From JAXGTO01 sp040774885 (GTDB lineage: Bacteria > Actinomycetota > Coriobacteriia > Coriobacteriales > Eggerthellaceae): a stretch of DNA of 64,000 nt. Positions within the stretch are counted from its first letter, which is position 1; each line of letters starts with the position of its first letter. The notes below the pieces were generated by a model that was given only the letters and a program-made list of their open reading frames with translations, did not search any database and was not told the DNA's origin. This document shows, piece by piece, positions 43,230-51,127 of the stretch. A program made the position numbers and the translations under genes. The stretch is taken from the NCBI GenBank assembly GCA_040774885.1, contig JAXGTO010000005.1:11014-75013 (forward strand), written 5' to 3'.

Positions 43230-43536
43230 CGCCTCCGAAAAGCGATCCGATGGCAGATCCCACATTGTCGGACACTTCGCTGCTCACGGCAGCCTCAGCG
43301 GCATCGACAACGCCCTGCACGCCGCCGCCGTCCTTCTTGGTGTAGTCGGCCACCAGGCCTTCGATTCCGCCCAGTTTCTTCACTACGGCATCGATCTGTT
43401 CATCGGGAATGTCGATTCCCGTCATATTCTCAATGGCCTTTGCCGGCTCTTCGTTGATCTGCTTGAGCAGGTCATTGTCGCCTGCTGCCTTGCCCACAAT
43501 GCTCTCGACAGTTCCCGCCAAATCGAAATCGGCCAT
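43219..43536 (-). CDS. Small acidic hypothetical protein
   Basis: 105 residues, no family recognised. The first 65 residues look helical and acidic (DNDLLKQINEEPAKAIENMTG; IPDEQIDAVVKKLGGIEGLV). The tail is Gly/Ser/Ala-rich (VSSEVSDNVGSAIGSLFGG). AAGGGA precedes ATG 43536. It heads a compact four-gene unit with GH30, TcdA and TatD. Confidence 0.65.
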   Translation of the reverse strand: MADFDLAGTVESIVGKAAGDNDLLKQINEEPAKAIENMTGIDIPDEQIDAVVKKLGGIEGLVADYTKKDGGGVQGVVDAAEAAVSSEVSDNVGSAIGSLFGGDGK

Positions 43537-43626
43537 AGGTCGTCCCTTCACTCGGTTCGGTCCCCTTCGCATGCCGGATAGCTGCAAACGAGGTTGCATA
43601 ATCCCGATACGGATATGCTGCGAATC

Positions 43627-43634
43627 ATTATAAT
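43627..43634. promoter_or_regulatory. Overlapping divergent -10 elements
   Basis: ATTATAAT reads as TATAAT on both strands (plus 43629-43634, minus 43632-43627). It lies between the small acidic protein gene (minus) and the four-TM protein gene (plus). No good -35 was found on either side. Confidence 0.4.
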
Positions 43635-43687
43635 ATGAAGCTGTGCATGTTTTGATTGCATATCCAAGGGACAAGTGAGGGACTTTC

Positions 43688-44581
43688 ATGGCAGAAAAAG
43701 AACCGAAGAGCCATCCGCAGCGCACCTTCGTGGACGCGAGCAGCGGGCAGAAGATCGAAACGCCGGTCGCCGCTGCCACGGTTCATAAGCAAGCGGGCGA
43801 TGCCCCGCAGGCCGATCCGGCAGGGGCCGGAAAATTCCGCATCGGAGCCGTGGTGCTCTGGATCGTCGGCATCGCGTTCGAAGTGCTGGCCATCTTGTTC
43901 ATGGCCAAAAAGCTGTACCTTCCGCCCAATTCGATGGTGTGGATGATCGGCTCACTGATCGTCGACTGCGTCTGCGTGGTCATCGGCTCGCAGCTGTGGA
44001 AGAAAGCCAACCACATGGATCCGGCCAGCGAAGCGAACAAGACCAAGTTCTTCATCCAAAACCAGTTGGGCGCCATCATTTCGGTGCTGGCCTTTTTGCC
44101 GTTCATCATCTTGGTGCTGATCAACAAGGATGCCGACAAGAACACCAAGCTGGTCGCAACCATCGTCGCCGTGGTGGCGCTGGCCATCAGCGGCGTGTCT
44201 TCCATCGACACCAACCCGGTGAGCAGCGAGGACTTGGCCCAAGAGCAGCAGATGGCCGAAACCTACGCGGTCGACGGAAACGTCTATTGGACTACCTTCG
44301 GCACCGTGTACCACTTGGATCCCGATTGCTCTCACATCATCAACTCGGGCACCATCTATTCCGGTTCGATCGCCGAAGCCACCGATGCCGGACGCAGCCG
44401 TCTGTGCTCCACCTGCGAGCAGCGTGCCGCAGCGGGCGAAATCTCCACTTCGGCAGCCGCCAACCAAGCAACGGGAAGCGCAAGCACGCCCGCGGCAAAC
44501 CAAGACTCGACCGATGCAACGGCAACGCAATCGGAATCAAACGAGCAACAAGGCGACCAAACGCTGAAAAAAGCAGCCTGA
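43688..44581 (+). CDS. Four-TM membrane protein with Ada-like cysteine motif
   Basis: 297 residues, unknown function. After a polar 48-residue N-terminus come about four transmembrane helices (49-72, 80-99, 125-147, 154-172). An extracytoplasmic-like domain follows (VYWTTFGTVYHLDPDCSHI and SRLCSTC), which resembles the CxxC-containing cap found at the end of Ada-type and other zinc-binding modules. The tail is rich in Ser, Ala, Thr and Gln. GAGGGA precedes ATG 43688. No functional link with its neighbours is visible. Confidence 0.65.
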   Translation: MAEKEPKSHPQRTFVDASSGQKIETPVAAATVHKQAGDAPQADPAGAGKFRIGAVVLWIVGIAFEVLAILFMAKKLYLPPNSMVWMIGSLIVDCVCVVIGSQLWKKANHMDPASEANKTKFFIQNQLGAIISVLAFLPFIILVLINKDADKNTKLVATIVAVVALAISGVSSIDTNPVSSEDLAQEQQMAETYAVDGNVYWTTFGTVYHLDPDCSHIINSGTIYSGSIAEATDAGRSRLCSTCEQRAAAGEISTSAAANQATGSASTPAANQDSTDATATQSESNEQQGDQTLKKAA

Positions 44582-44591
44582 CGCCACGCCG

Positions 44592-45080
44592 TCAAGCCCA
44601 CGCACAGAGGTCGGCATATCGCGCCCCCGTCGCCTGAACCAAGGCGGCGGGGGCAGCTAATATCTGCTCGCCGCGCACACCCGCACTCACCGCGATTTCA
44701 TCGAAAAGCTGTGCGGTTTCATCGAAAAACGTTGGGAATGATTTCTTCATCCCCAACGGACTGCACCCACCGCGAATATATCCGGTAACGCCCATCAGGT
44801 CTTTCATAGGCAGCATCTCGACCTTTTTATCGCCCGCAGCGCGAGCCACCTTCTTCAAGTCGAGCTCGCACGAACACGGTATGCAACACACCAGATAACC
44901 CGTTCGCTCCCCTTGCAATACCAGCGTCTTGAACACCTGGTCGGGCGATTGCCCCAATTGCGCCGCAACGTGCTTGCCGCTCAAATCAGACTCATCCACT
45001 TGATAGACGGCGGTACGATACGCCACGCCTTCCGTATCGAGCAAGCGCATGGCGTTGGTCTTATGCGGCTTTTCGCTCAC
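44592..45080 (-). CDS. ybaK: Cys-tRNA(Pro) deacylase (YbaK/EbsC family)
   Basis: 162 residues: KTNAMRLLDTEGVAY, then QVFKTLVLQGE, then CIPCSCELDLKKVARAAGDKKVEML with the catalytic Lys, then GYIRGGCSPLGMKK. The enzyme removes cysteine mischarged onto tRNA-Pro. It lies 6 bases after the flippase gene in the same direction. Confidence 0.9.
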   Translation of the reverse strand: MSEKPHKTNAMRLLDTEGVAYRTAVYQVDESDLSGKHVAAQLGQSPDQVFKTLVLQGERTGYLVCCIPCSCELDLKKVARAAGDKKVEMLPMKDLMGVTGYIRGGCSPLGMKKSFPTFFDETAQLFDEIAVSAGVRGEQILAAPAALVQATGARYADLCAWA

Positions 45081-45086
45081 AGATCA

Positions 45087-46673
45087 TCACTGTGCCGCGT
45101 GGCCGGCCGCCGGCAATGCCGGAGCATCCGGATCGGATTCCGGGTTGCGAATGTAGTCCAGGCGGACCTTGATGTATTCCCATACCAGCAGCACCAGCAG
45201 AATGCACATCACGATGAGATACCCGATGACCGCGCCCGGCAGTCCAGTGAAATTGATCAGCAGCAGCAGCACCAACAGCGAAAAGCCGAAGGTGATCAGA
45301 TAGAGCTTGGTGACCACCTTCTGTTTGCGCAACACGGTTATCACCTGGTACAGGAAGTCGATGAGCCCCGTCACGCCGCCAGCGGCCAGCATGATATAGC
45401 TCAAAGTTCTGAACTGCTCGAAGTCGATGCCGTATAGGAAGCTCATAACGGGAATGCCTATCCACCCCATCAGCGCGATGCCGATAAGCGTCACCGCCAC
45501 GATGACGGCGGCCATGGCGAAGATGAACAGGTCGAAACGCTTGCGATGCTTCACATCAGCCCATGCGGCGGCCATGCGAACCAGCAGCGGCTTGTAGATG
45601 AATCCAACGCTCATGAGCACCGCTTGCGCCGGGAAGTACAGCGCATTGAAATACAGCTGGTTGTCGTAACTCAGCACGCCCTCCATGGCGAACTTGGGCA
45701 TGTTGTCCACCAGCGAATACAGGAACAACGCCAAGAACAACGGGAAGCACTGGCGGAACAGATCGGCCACGCCTCGCAGAGCCAACTTCCGCGATTTGGG
45801 AGTTTCGAGCAAAGCAAGCGGGAAGGTGACGAAGAAAAACGTGGCCGCAGCCGCCACAGCCAACGAAATGCTGGCCGCCGCCAAGCTGCCAGAAACCAGC
45901 AGAACCACCGTGAATACCACCAAAACCGCCGCGGAGCGGACGGTGAGCGAAACGCCGGCCAGGTAGAGCTTGTCCATCTGCTGCAAGCGCCCCTCATACA
46001 CATCGGCCAGCCCATCGATCATCTTGTACAAGTACACGCCGATGCTGATGAGAAGCATTTCTCCATCGTAGCCGCGAATCTGGCAGTACAGCAACCCGAC
46101 CACCACCATGATGGCGCAGGTTACCCAGCGATTGAGCTGGTAGTCCGAAAACGAATGCTTCTCGTCCAAATCGGAAACCTGGTAGGTGCGAACACCGTAA
46201 TTGGCAACGATCATCAGCAACGATGCCGTCACGAAAGCCAACGAGAACATGCCGGCCTGGTCGGCGCCGACGATCTGCGTGGCAATGATGGTGATGATGG
46301 GGAACACCACGCCCCAAGAAGCAAAGCCTATGGTGTTCCATAGATAGTCGCGGGAAGTGCGATGCGACGCGTATTGTTCTTCCTGAGCGCTCAACGACCC
46401 TTCGGCAGCAGCCCCCAGCAGACGGTCCCACCACGGGTTGAGGATGCGGCGCACGAACCCCGGCTTGCGGGGGCGGTCGGCCTTTGCGCCGCGCTTCGTC
46501 TTGACGCTGCGCTTCGTCTTGGCGTTGTTCGCCGTCTTGGCGCGCGTCGCGTTGGCATTGCGCGTCGCGTTGACGCCGTGCGTTGCTTTGCCAGACGCAG
46601 CGGCCTGTGCAGCATCGTTCGCTTGGGTATGACGGACGGTTTCGTCTGGGAAATCGTCTGCAGGACGCTCCAT
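45087..46673 (-). CDS. Polysaccharide/lipid flippase of the MOP superfamily
   Basis: 528 residues with 12-14 transmembrane helices from about residue 110 and the Wzx-like pattern (IVGADQAGMFSLAF; YQVSDLDEKHSFSDYQLNR; DNMPKFAMEGVLSYDNQLYFNALYFPAQ). The cytoplasmic N-terminus (about 30-75) is a low-complexity Ala/Asn/Thr/Lys/Arg stretch encoded by short DNA repeats (NATRNANATRAKTANNAKTK). It should export lipid-linked glycan precursors. No glycosyltransferases are adjacent. Confidence 0.75.
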   Translation of the reverse strand: MERPADDFPDETVRHTQANDAAQAAASGKATHGVNATRNANATRAKTANNAKTKRSVKTKRGAKADRPRKPGFVRRILNPWWDRLLGAAAEGSLSAQEEQYASHRTSRDYLWNTIGFASWGVVFPIITIIATQIVGADQAGMFSLAFVTASLLMIVANYGVRTYQVSDLDEKHSFSDYQLNRWVTCAIMVVVGLLYCQIRGYDGEMLLISIGVYLYKMIDGLADVYEGRLQQMDKLYLAGVSLTVRSAAVLVVFTVVLLVSGSLAAASISLAVAAAATFFFVTFPLALLETPKSRKLALRGVADLFRQCFPLFLALFLYSLVDNMPKFAMEGVLSYDNQLYFNALYFPAQAVLMSVGFIYKPLLVRMAAAWADVKHRKRFDLFIFAMAAVIVAVTLIGIALMGWIGIPVMSFLYGIDFEQFRTLSYIMLAAGGVTGLIDFLYQVITVLRKQKVVTKLYLITFGFSLLVLLLLINFTGLPGAVIGYLIVMCILLVLLVWEYIKVRLDYIRNPESDPDAPALPAAGHAAQ

Positions 46674-46833
46674 GTGTTCCGATACCTCTCTTCGATGGGC
46701 GCGGCATGATTGCCGTTGCGCCCCGTATCTCTCATCTCAAAGGATAGTCATCCACCCACCAGCGGCAAGCCCAGATAGAACAGAGGGCATGAAATCAACG
46801 CGCCGCATGCGACTGGAACCTCTGCAACCGTAC

Positions 46834-46861
46834 TTGTTTCAGGCTGCCTTCATGTTAGAAT
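46834..46861 (+). promoter_or_regulatory. Promoter giving a probably leaderless dehydratase mRNA
   Basis: TTGTTT (46834-46839), a 16-base spacer and an extended -10 TGTTAGAAT (46853-46861). Transcription should start 7-9 bases later, at or beside the ATG at 46870, which has no ribosome binding site. Confidence 0.5.
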
Positions 46862-46869
46862 CACAAGTC

Positions 46870-48153
46870 ATGGATATTATTTCAATATTCGGCAAAGCCG
46901 TCGCCAAAGGCTCGCTCGACAATCCCGATGCCGCACGCAAACTGCTCTTGACCGGGTATCGCGCCCAACGTTTCCGACTGCAAGCCTTCCCCGACCGACG
47001 CCTCGGTGCCGCACATCATCTTTCGGCACGGGCGGTCATGGACCAGGTGCTGGCAACGCTTTCCCAACCGCAACGGGCCGCCGCCGTCAGCCTGTTCGTT
47101 CCCTGCGAACCGCTGCAAGCGGCAGGGTGCATTCCCTATTCCCCCGAACTGCTTTCGGCGTTCTTGGCTGGCACGCGTTGCGAACAGGCGTTTCTTGATG
47201 TTGCTGCGCAAGAAGGCATGCCCGAGACGCTGTGCTCGTATCATCGCGTGTTCAACGGCGCGCTCACCAGCGGGCTCATGCCCGCCCCCAAGTTCTGCCT
47301 GTACACCAATGTGGCCTGCGATGGCAACCTCATCACGTTCCCCCACCTGCAGCGCCACTTCGATATTCCCGGGTTCGGCATCGACGTGCCTTATGGCAAA
47401 ACGGAAGAGGCCGTTCAGGAAGTCGCCGGACAATTGCAATCCATGGTCGAATTCATCGGCGACGTCACCGGCACCCGACCGTCCGACGACGCCATAAGCG
47501 AACACCTGTCACGCGGACAGCGCGGCATTCGCGCCTACCTGAAAGCATGCCAGGCGCAAGCGAAGCGCCGCCTTCCCAGCGACCTTACCAGCCAGATGTA
47601 CGCCGTGGTCATGAACCACCTGCTTGCCGGGTCGGAAGTCTCGGAGCGCTACGGATTGCTGATGGAAAAAGAAGCCGAAGCGGCACCTCTGTGCAACGGA
47701 CTGCGCTTGGTATGGCTCCACGTCATCCCCAACATGCAACCCGCCGCCTGCAACCTGCTCGATTTCACCGACGACGCGTTCATCACCGCCGGCGATTTGG
47801 CCTGCGATCCTTGCCTCATCGAAATCGATCCGGCCAAACCCTACGACGCCATGGCACGCCGATTGGTGCATTCCGCATTCAACGGGTCCATCGACGAACG
47901 CGTGAGCCGTGCCCTGCATATGGCCGACTTGACCAATGCCGATGGCGTGGTGGTGTTCGGCCAGTGGGGATGCAAATCCACCTTGGGAGCCGCGCAGGCG
48001 ATGAAGCGCGACATCGAAGATGCCGGAATGCCCTGCTTGATCCTCGACGGAGACGGCGCCGATACCGCCAATGCTTCCGACGGGCAAACCGCAACGCGCC
48101 TGGGAGCCTTCTTGGAGGTTTTGGATCAACGCCGCTGCCGGGTGAGCGCCTGA
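46870..48153 (+). CDS. 2-hydroxyacyl-CoA dehydratase D-component, alpha-like subunit
   Basis: 427 residues of the HgdB/FldB/BcrC superfamily. Landmarks: FVPCEPLQAAGCIPYSPELL, then LCSYHRVFNGAL, then YTNVACDGNLITF and PGFGIDVPYGK, with conserved cysteines for a [4Fe-4S] cluster. The family removes water from (R)-2-hydroxyacyl-CoA, or reduces aryl-CoA, after one-electron activation. ATG 46870 is preferred as leaderless; ATG 46852 lies inside the -10. The stop overlaps the next gene start by one base. Substrate (amino-acid-derived hydroxyacyl-CoA or other) unknown. Confidence 0.8.
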   Translation: MDIISIFGKAVAKGSLDNPDAARKLLLTGYRAQRFRLQAFPDRRLGAAHHLSARAVMDQVLATLSQPQRAAAVSLFVPCEPLQAAGCIPYSPELLSAFLAGTRCEQAFLDVAAQEGMPETLCSYHRVFNGALTSGLMPAPKFCLYTNVACDGNLITFPHLQRHFDIPGFGIDVPYGKTEEAVQEVAGQLQSMVEFIGDVTGTRPSDDAISEHLSRGQRGIRAYLKACQAQAKRRLPSDLTSQMYAVVMNHLLAGSEVSERYGLLMEKEAEAAPLCNGLRLVWLHVIPNMQPAACNLLDFTDDAFITAGDLACDPCLIEIDPAKPYDAMARRLVHSAFNGSIDERVSRALHMADLTNADGVVVFGQWGCKSTLGAAQAMKRDIEDAGMPCLILDGDGADTANASDGQTATRLGAFLEVLDQRRCRVSA

Positions 48154-49805
48154 TGCTGCAATGCGTCTGCAAATACACGCCGTGGGAACTCCTGGCCGGA
48201 TTCGGCGAGAGCTTCGAGCTTTTCGACGACCAGCCCGACGACGTTTCGGAAGCCGAATCGTTCGCCCATGCCAACCTCTGCGGTTTCGGCAAAGCCCTCA
48301 TAGAAAGATCGCTTGAAGGTGAAACCGACGAGCTCGTCTTGGTCAATTGCTGCGACACGATGCGCCGCGCCTACGAAGTCATAGACCGAGCCGGCACCTG
48401 CTCGTTTCTGCACTTGATGGACCTGCCCCACTGCACCACCGGATGCGCCCGCCAGCAGATGGCCGATCAGCTGCGCTCGCTGCGCGACAAGCTGCAAGAA
48501 CACTACGGCCGCCCCTTCGACCTTCAGGCCTGCCTCGCCGCCTTCAAGCCATCGGCTCCGCAACGCGGCCCCTATATCGGCATCATGGGCGTGCGCGCCG
48601 GTTCGGGCATCGAGCAGATGACGCGCGAATGCCTGCCCCTGCCGGTGCGCAACCTCACCTGCACGGGCAACCGCGACCTCTTCCTGGACACCACGCAGCC
48701 CTTTGCCGACGAAGACGCTTTTTTCGAAGCGTATGCCGCCGCGCTTCTGGAGCAAACCCCCTGCCAGCGGATGGAGGACACATCCGACAGACATCGGCTG
48801 TTCGACGATCCCGATCTACGCGGCATCGTTTACCACACCATGAAATTCTGCGACTATTACGGCTGCGAATATGCCGAGATCAAACAGGAAGCGACCGTGC
48901 CCATGCTCAAGATCGAGACCGATTACACCCGGCAAAGCGAAGGCCAGCTCAAAACGCGCGTTGAAGCGTTTGCGGAAACCATTGCCCCCGAAGAAGCCGC
49001 TTCAGTCGAGCTCGCCTCGGTTGCCGGTCAATTCTTCGCCGGCATCGACAGCGGATCCACCAGCACCGATGTGGTCATCATGGACGCGGAAGGCACCATC
49101 GTGGCAACGTCCATCGTCCCCACCGGCGGCGGAGCGCAGGTAAGCGCTGATGCCTGCTTGCAAAAAGCGCTCGATGACGCGGGCATCCCTTCGTCCAAAA
49201 TCGCACGCACCGTGGCTACCGGATACGGGCGCGCCTACATCACATCGGGCGACCGAGACATTACCGAGATTACCTGCCACGCCAAGGGCGCCCACTATCT
49301 GGACCCTTCCGTGCGCAGCATCATCGATATCGGCGGCCAGGACAGCAAGGCCATCCGATTGAACGAAAAAGGCGCCGTGGACAACTTCGTCATGAACGAC
49401 AAATGCGCAGCCGGCACCGGACGCTTCATGGAAATGATGGCCCGCACCTTGGGAGTCGATCTTGATCAGATGGGTCCGCTCGGACTGCAATGGAGCCGCG
49501 ACATCACCATTTCAAGCATGTGCACGGTATTCGCCGAAAGCGAAGTGGTGTCGCTGGTGGCACGCAACGTGGCGCAGCCCGACATCATCCACGGGCTCGA
49601 CACCTCCGTCGCCAACAAGACGGCAGGGCTGTTCAAGCGCGTCGGCGCCGATGCGACCAAACCGGTCATGATGACCGGCGGTGTGGCCCGCAATCTGGGC
49701 GTGGTGCGCGCCATCGAAGACAAACTGGGTTGCAAACTGGTGGTCAGCGAATATTCCCAGCTGTGCGGAGCCATCGGCGCCGCCCTCTACGCCGTCGAAG
49801 GCTAG
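48153..49805 (+). CDS. 2-hydroxyacyl-CoA dehydratase subunit fused to its activase
   Basis: 550 residues. The N-terminal part (about 1-270) is a second dehydratase D-component (KYTPWELLAGFGESFELF; VNCCDTMRRAYEVI; MDLPHC). From about residue 290 it is an ASKHA-fold activase of the HgdC/BadF type: GIDSGSTSTDVVIMD for ATP, then IDIGGQDSKAI, and cluster cysteines in NDKCAAGTGRF and SSMCTVFAESE. In most bacteria the activase is a separate homodimer; here it is tethered to one subunit. TGATG coupling to the upstream subunit suggests equal amounts. The activase drives ATP-dependent electron transfer to the dehydratase cluster. Confidence 0.85.
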   Translation: MLQCVCKYTPWELLAGFGESFELFDDQPDDVSEAESFAHANLCGFGKALIERSLEGETDELVLVNCCDTMRRAYEVIDRAGTCSFLHLMDLPHCTTGCARQQMADQLRSLRDKLQEHYGRPFDLQACLAAFKPSAPQRGPYIGIMGVRAGSGIEQMTRECLPLPVRNLTCTGNRDLFLDTTQPFADEDAFFEAYAAALLEQTPCQRMEDTSDRHRLFDDPDLRGIVYHTMKFCDYYGCEYAEIKQEATVPMLKIETDYTRQSEGQLKTRVEAFAETIAPEEAASVELASVAGQFFAGIDSGSTSTDVVIMDAEGTIVATSIVPTGGGAQVSADACLQKALDDAGIPSSKIARTVATGYGRAYITSGDRDITEITCHAKGAHYLDPSVRSIIDIGGQDSKAIRLNEKGAVDNFVMNDKCAAGTGRFMEMMARTLGVDLDQMGPLGLQWSRDITISSMCTVFAESEVVSLVARNVAQPDIIHGLDTSVANKTAGLFKRVGADATKPVMMTGGVARNLGVVRAIEDKLGCKLVVSEYSQLCGAIGAALYAVEG

Positions 49806-49862
49806 CCGACAGGCGAGCACCGGAGTTCTGCGGCACCGCCCCCCTCAATCCATGAATCTGAA

Positions 49863-49889
49863 AACGGGCCGCTCGATGAGCGGCCCGTT
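49863..49889. terminator. Bidirectional terminator between the dehydratase genes and rplL
   Basis: A perfect 12-bp stem (AACGGGCCGCTC / complement) with a 3-base loop GAT. On the minus strand it is followed by TTTT, fitting termination of rplJL. It also ends the plus-strand dehydratase genes. Confidence 0.8.
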
Positions 49890-49915
49890 CGGCAAAGCAG
49901 GTTGTTGCAGCCTGT

Positions 49916-50299
49916 TTACTTCAAGGTAACGGCAGCACCGGCTTCTTCGAGCTGCTTCTTCAGCTCTTCGGCCTTGTCCTTGGCGACGCCTTCCTGCACG
50001 GGGGCGGGAGCGCTCTCCACCATTTCCTTGGCTTCTTTCAGGCCCAGGCCGGTGATCTCGCGGACAACCTTGATGACGGCGATCTTGTTGTCGCCGAAGC
50101 CTTCGAGCACGACGTCGAAGTCGCTCTTCTCGGCGGCAGCTTCGCCACCGGCAGCAGGAGCACCGGCAGCAGCCACGGCCACGGGGGCGGCGGCGGAGAC
50201 GCCGAAGGTCTCCTCGATGTCCTTGACCAGTTCGCTGGCCTCGAGCAGGGACATTTCCTTCAGAGCTTCGATGATATCTTCTTTGGTCAACTTAGCCAT
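49916..50299 (-). CDS. rplL: 50S ribosomal protein L7/L12
   Basis: 127 residues: N-terminal dimerisation helices (KEDIIEALKEMSLLEASELV), the Ala/Gly-rich hinge (about 33-55) and the C-terminal factor-binding domain (GLKEAKEMVESAPAPVQEGVAK). It forms the stalk that recruits translation GTPases. AAAGGA precedes the ATG. It follows rplJ by 82 bases in the same unit. Confidence 0.97.
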   Translation of the reverse strand: MAKLTKEDIIEALKEMSLLEASELVKDIEETFGVSAAAPVAVAAAGAPAAGGEAAAEKSDFDVVLEGFGDNKIAVIKVVREITGLGLKEAKEMVESAPAPVQEGVAKDKAEELKKQLEEAGAAVTLK

Positions 50300-50381
50300 T
50301 GTTCTTGTTTCCTTTCATGCAGCCGCATTCAGGCGGCCTCTTTTATCAACTGTTCGGCGCGATTTCGCACCATTTCCGCTG

Positions 50382-50903
50382 TTAGGCGGCGGGTTTCTGC
50401 TGGGCAACCTGATTGGTAGCCTGGGCCAAACCGCTCGGTACGCCATTGATGGCAACGGCGAGACCGCGGGCCATGCCGGAAATGAGGCCGGCAAGCTGTC
50501 CCATGAGCTCTTCGTGAGAAGGCAGCGAAGCGATGGCTTCGACCTGAGCCGCATCCACGGCAGCACCTTCCATGATGCCGCCCTTGATCACCAAGTTCTC
50601 GTTGTCCTTGGCGAAGGTCTTGATGGCCTTGGCCGCAGCAGCGGGATCTTCGTTGGCGAACACGAAAGCGCTCGGGCCCTCCAGCATGTCGTCGAGCGTG
50701 GGAAGTTCCAACTCGCCGAGTGCCAGATGCATGATCGTGTTCTTGTAAACCGTCATGTGGGAACCGGTTGCGCGGATGTCGCGGCGCAGCTGCTGGACTT
50801 CCTTCACGGTGAGGCCGCGATAATCGACGACCCACAACGCGGGCAGGTCGGTCAGCTCGTCCTTGATCTTGGAGAGGGTCTCCTTGTTCTGTGCATTGGG
50901 CAT
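50382..50903 (-). CDS. rplJ: 50S ribosomal protein L10
   Basis: 173 residues, base of the L7/L12 stalk: LWVVDYRGLTVKEVQQLRRDI, then KNTIMHLAL, and a C-terminal helix that binds L12 dimers. AGGAGG lies 8 bases before ATG 50903; a GTG 9 bases upstream is less likely. rplK and rplA are not adjacent. The L10 leader lies upstream. Confidence 0.95.
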   Translation of the reverse strand: MPNAQNKETLSKIKDELTDLPALWVVDYRGLTVKEVQQLRRDIRATGSHMTVYKNTIMHLALGELELPTLDDMLEGPSAFVFANEDPAAAAKAIKTFAKDNENLVIKGGIMEGAAVDAAQVEAIASLPSHEELMGQLAGLISGMARGLAVAINGVPSGLAQATNQVAQQKPAA

Positions 50904-50964
50904 GTAGTACACCTCCTTTTCGCAAAGCTCGTGTTCCGCTCCGGGGAGTGGATCGCACTTCGCG

Positions 50965-51084
50965 AAAAGAACGACCCCTGCGCCCGAAGGACAGCAGGGG
51001 TCGAAAAGCTCGATGCTCTTATGACCACCTCGGCGGGCCGCTTGCGCGATTGAACCCTTGCGGGTGCCGGCTGTCTACGGTAGC
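50965..51084 (-). ncRNA. Ribosomal L10 leader with attenuator
   Basis: On the minus strand the region resembles the L10 leader: CCGTAGACAGCCGG, then CGCAAGGGTTCAAT, then GCCGAGGTGGTCATAAG. A terminator follows, with stem CGACCCCTGC / GCAGGGGTCG (50972-50981 and 50994-51003) and then TTCTTTT. L10, alone or with L12, should bind and repress rplJL. A TATACA -10 (51098-51093) may be the promoter. Confidence 0.8.
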
Positions 51085-51127
51085 GGAACGGTTGTATAAC
51101 CGTACGCGCTGCATTTCTGCAGCTGGG

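Noticed and set aside
47232..48152. Upstream extension of the fused dehydratase-activase to 857 residues
   Set aside because: It runs inside the preceding subunit in another frame. Family similarity starts at ATG 48153, coupled to the upstream stop.
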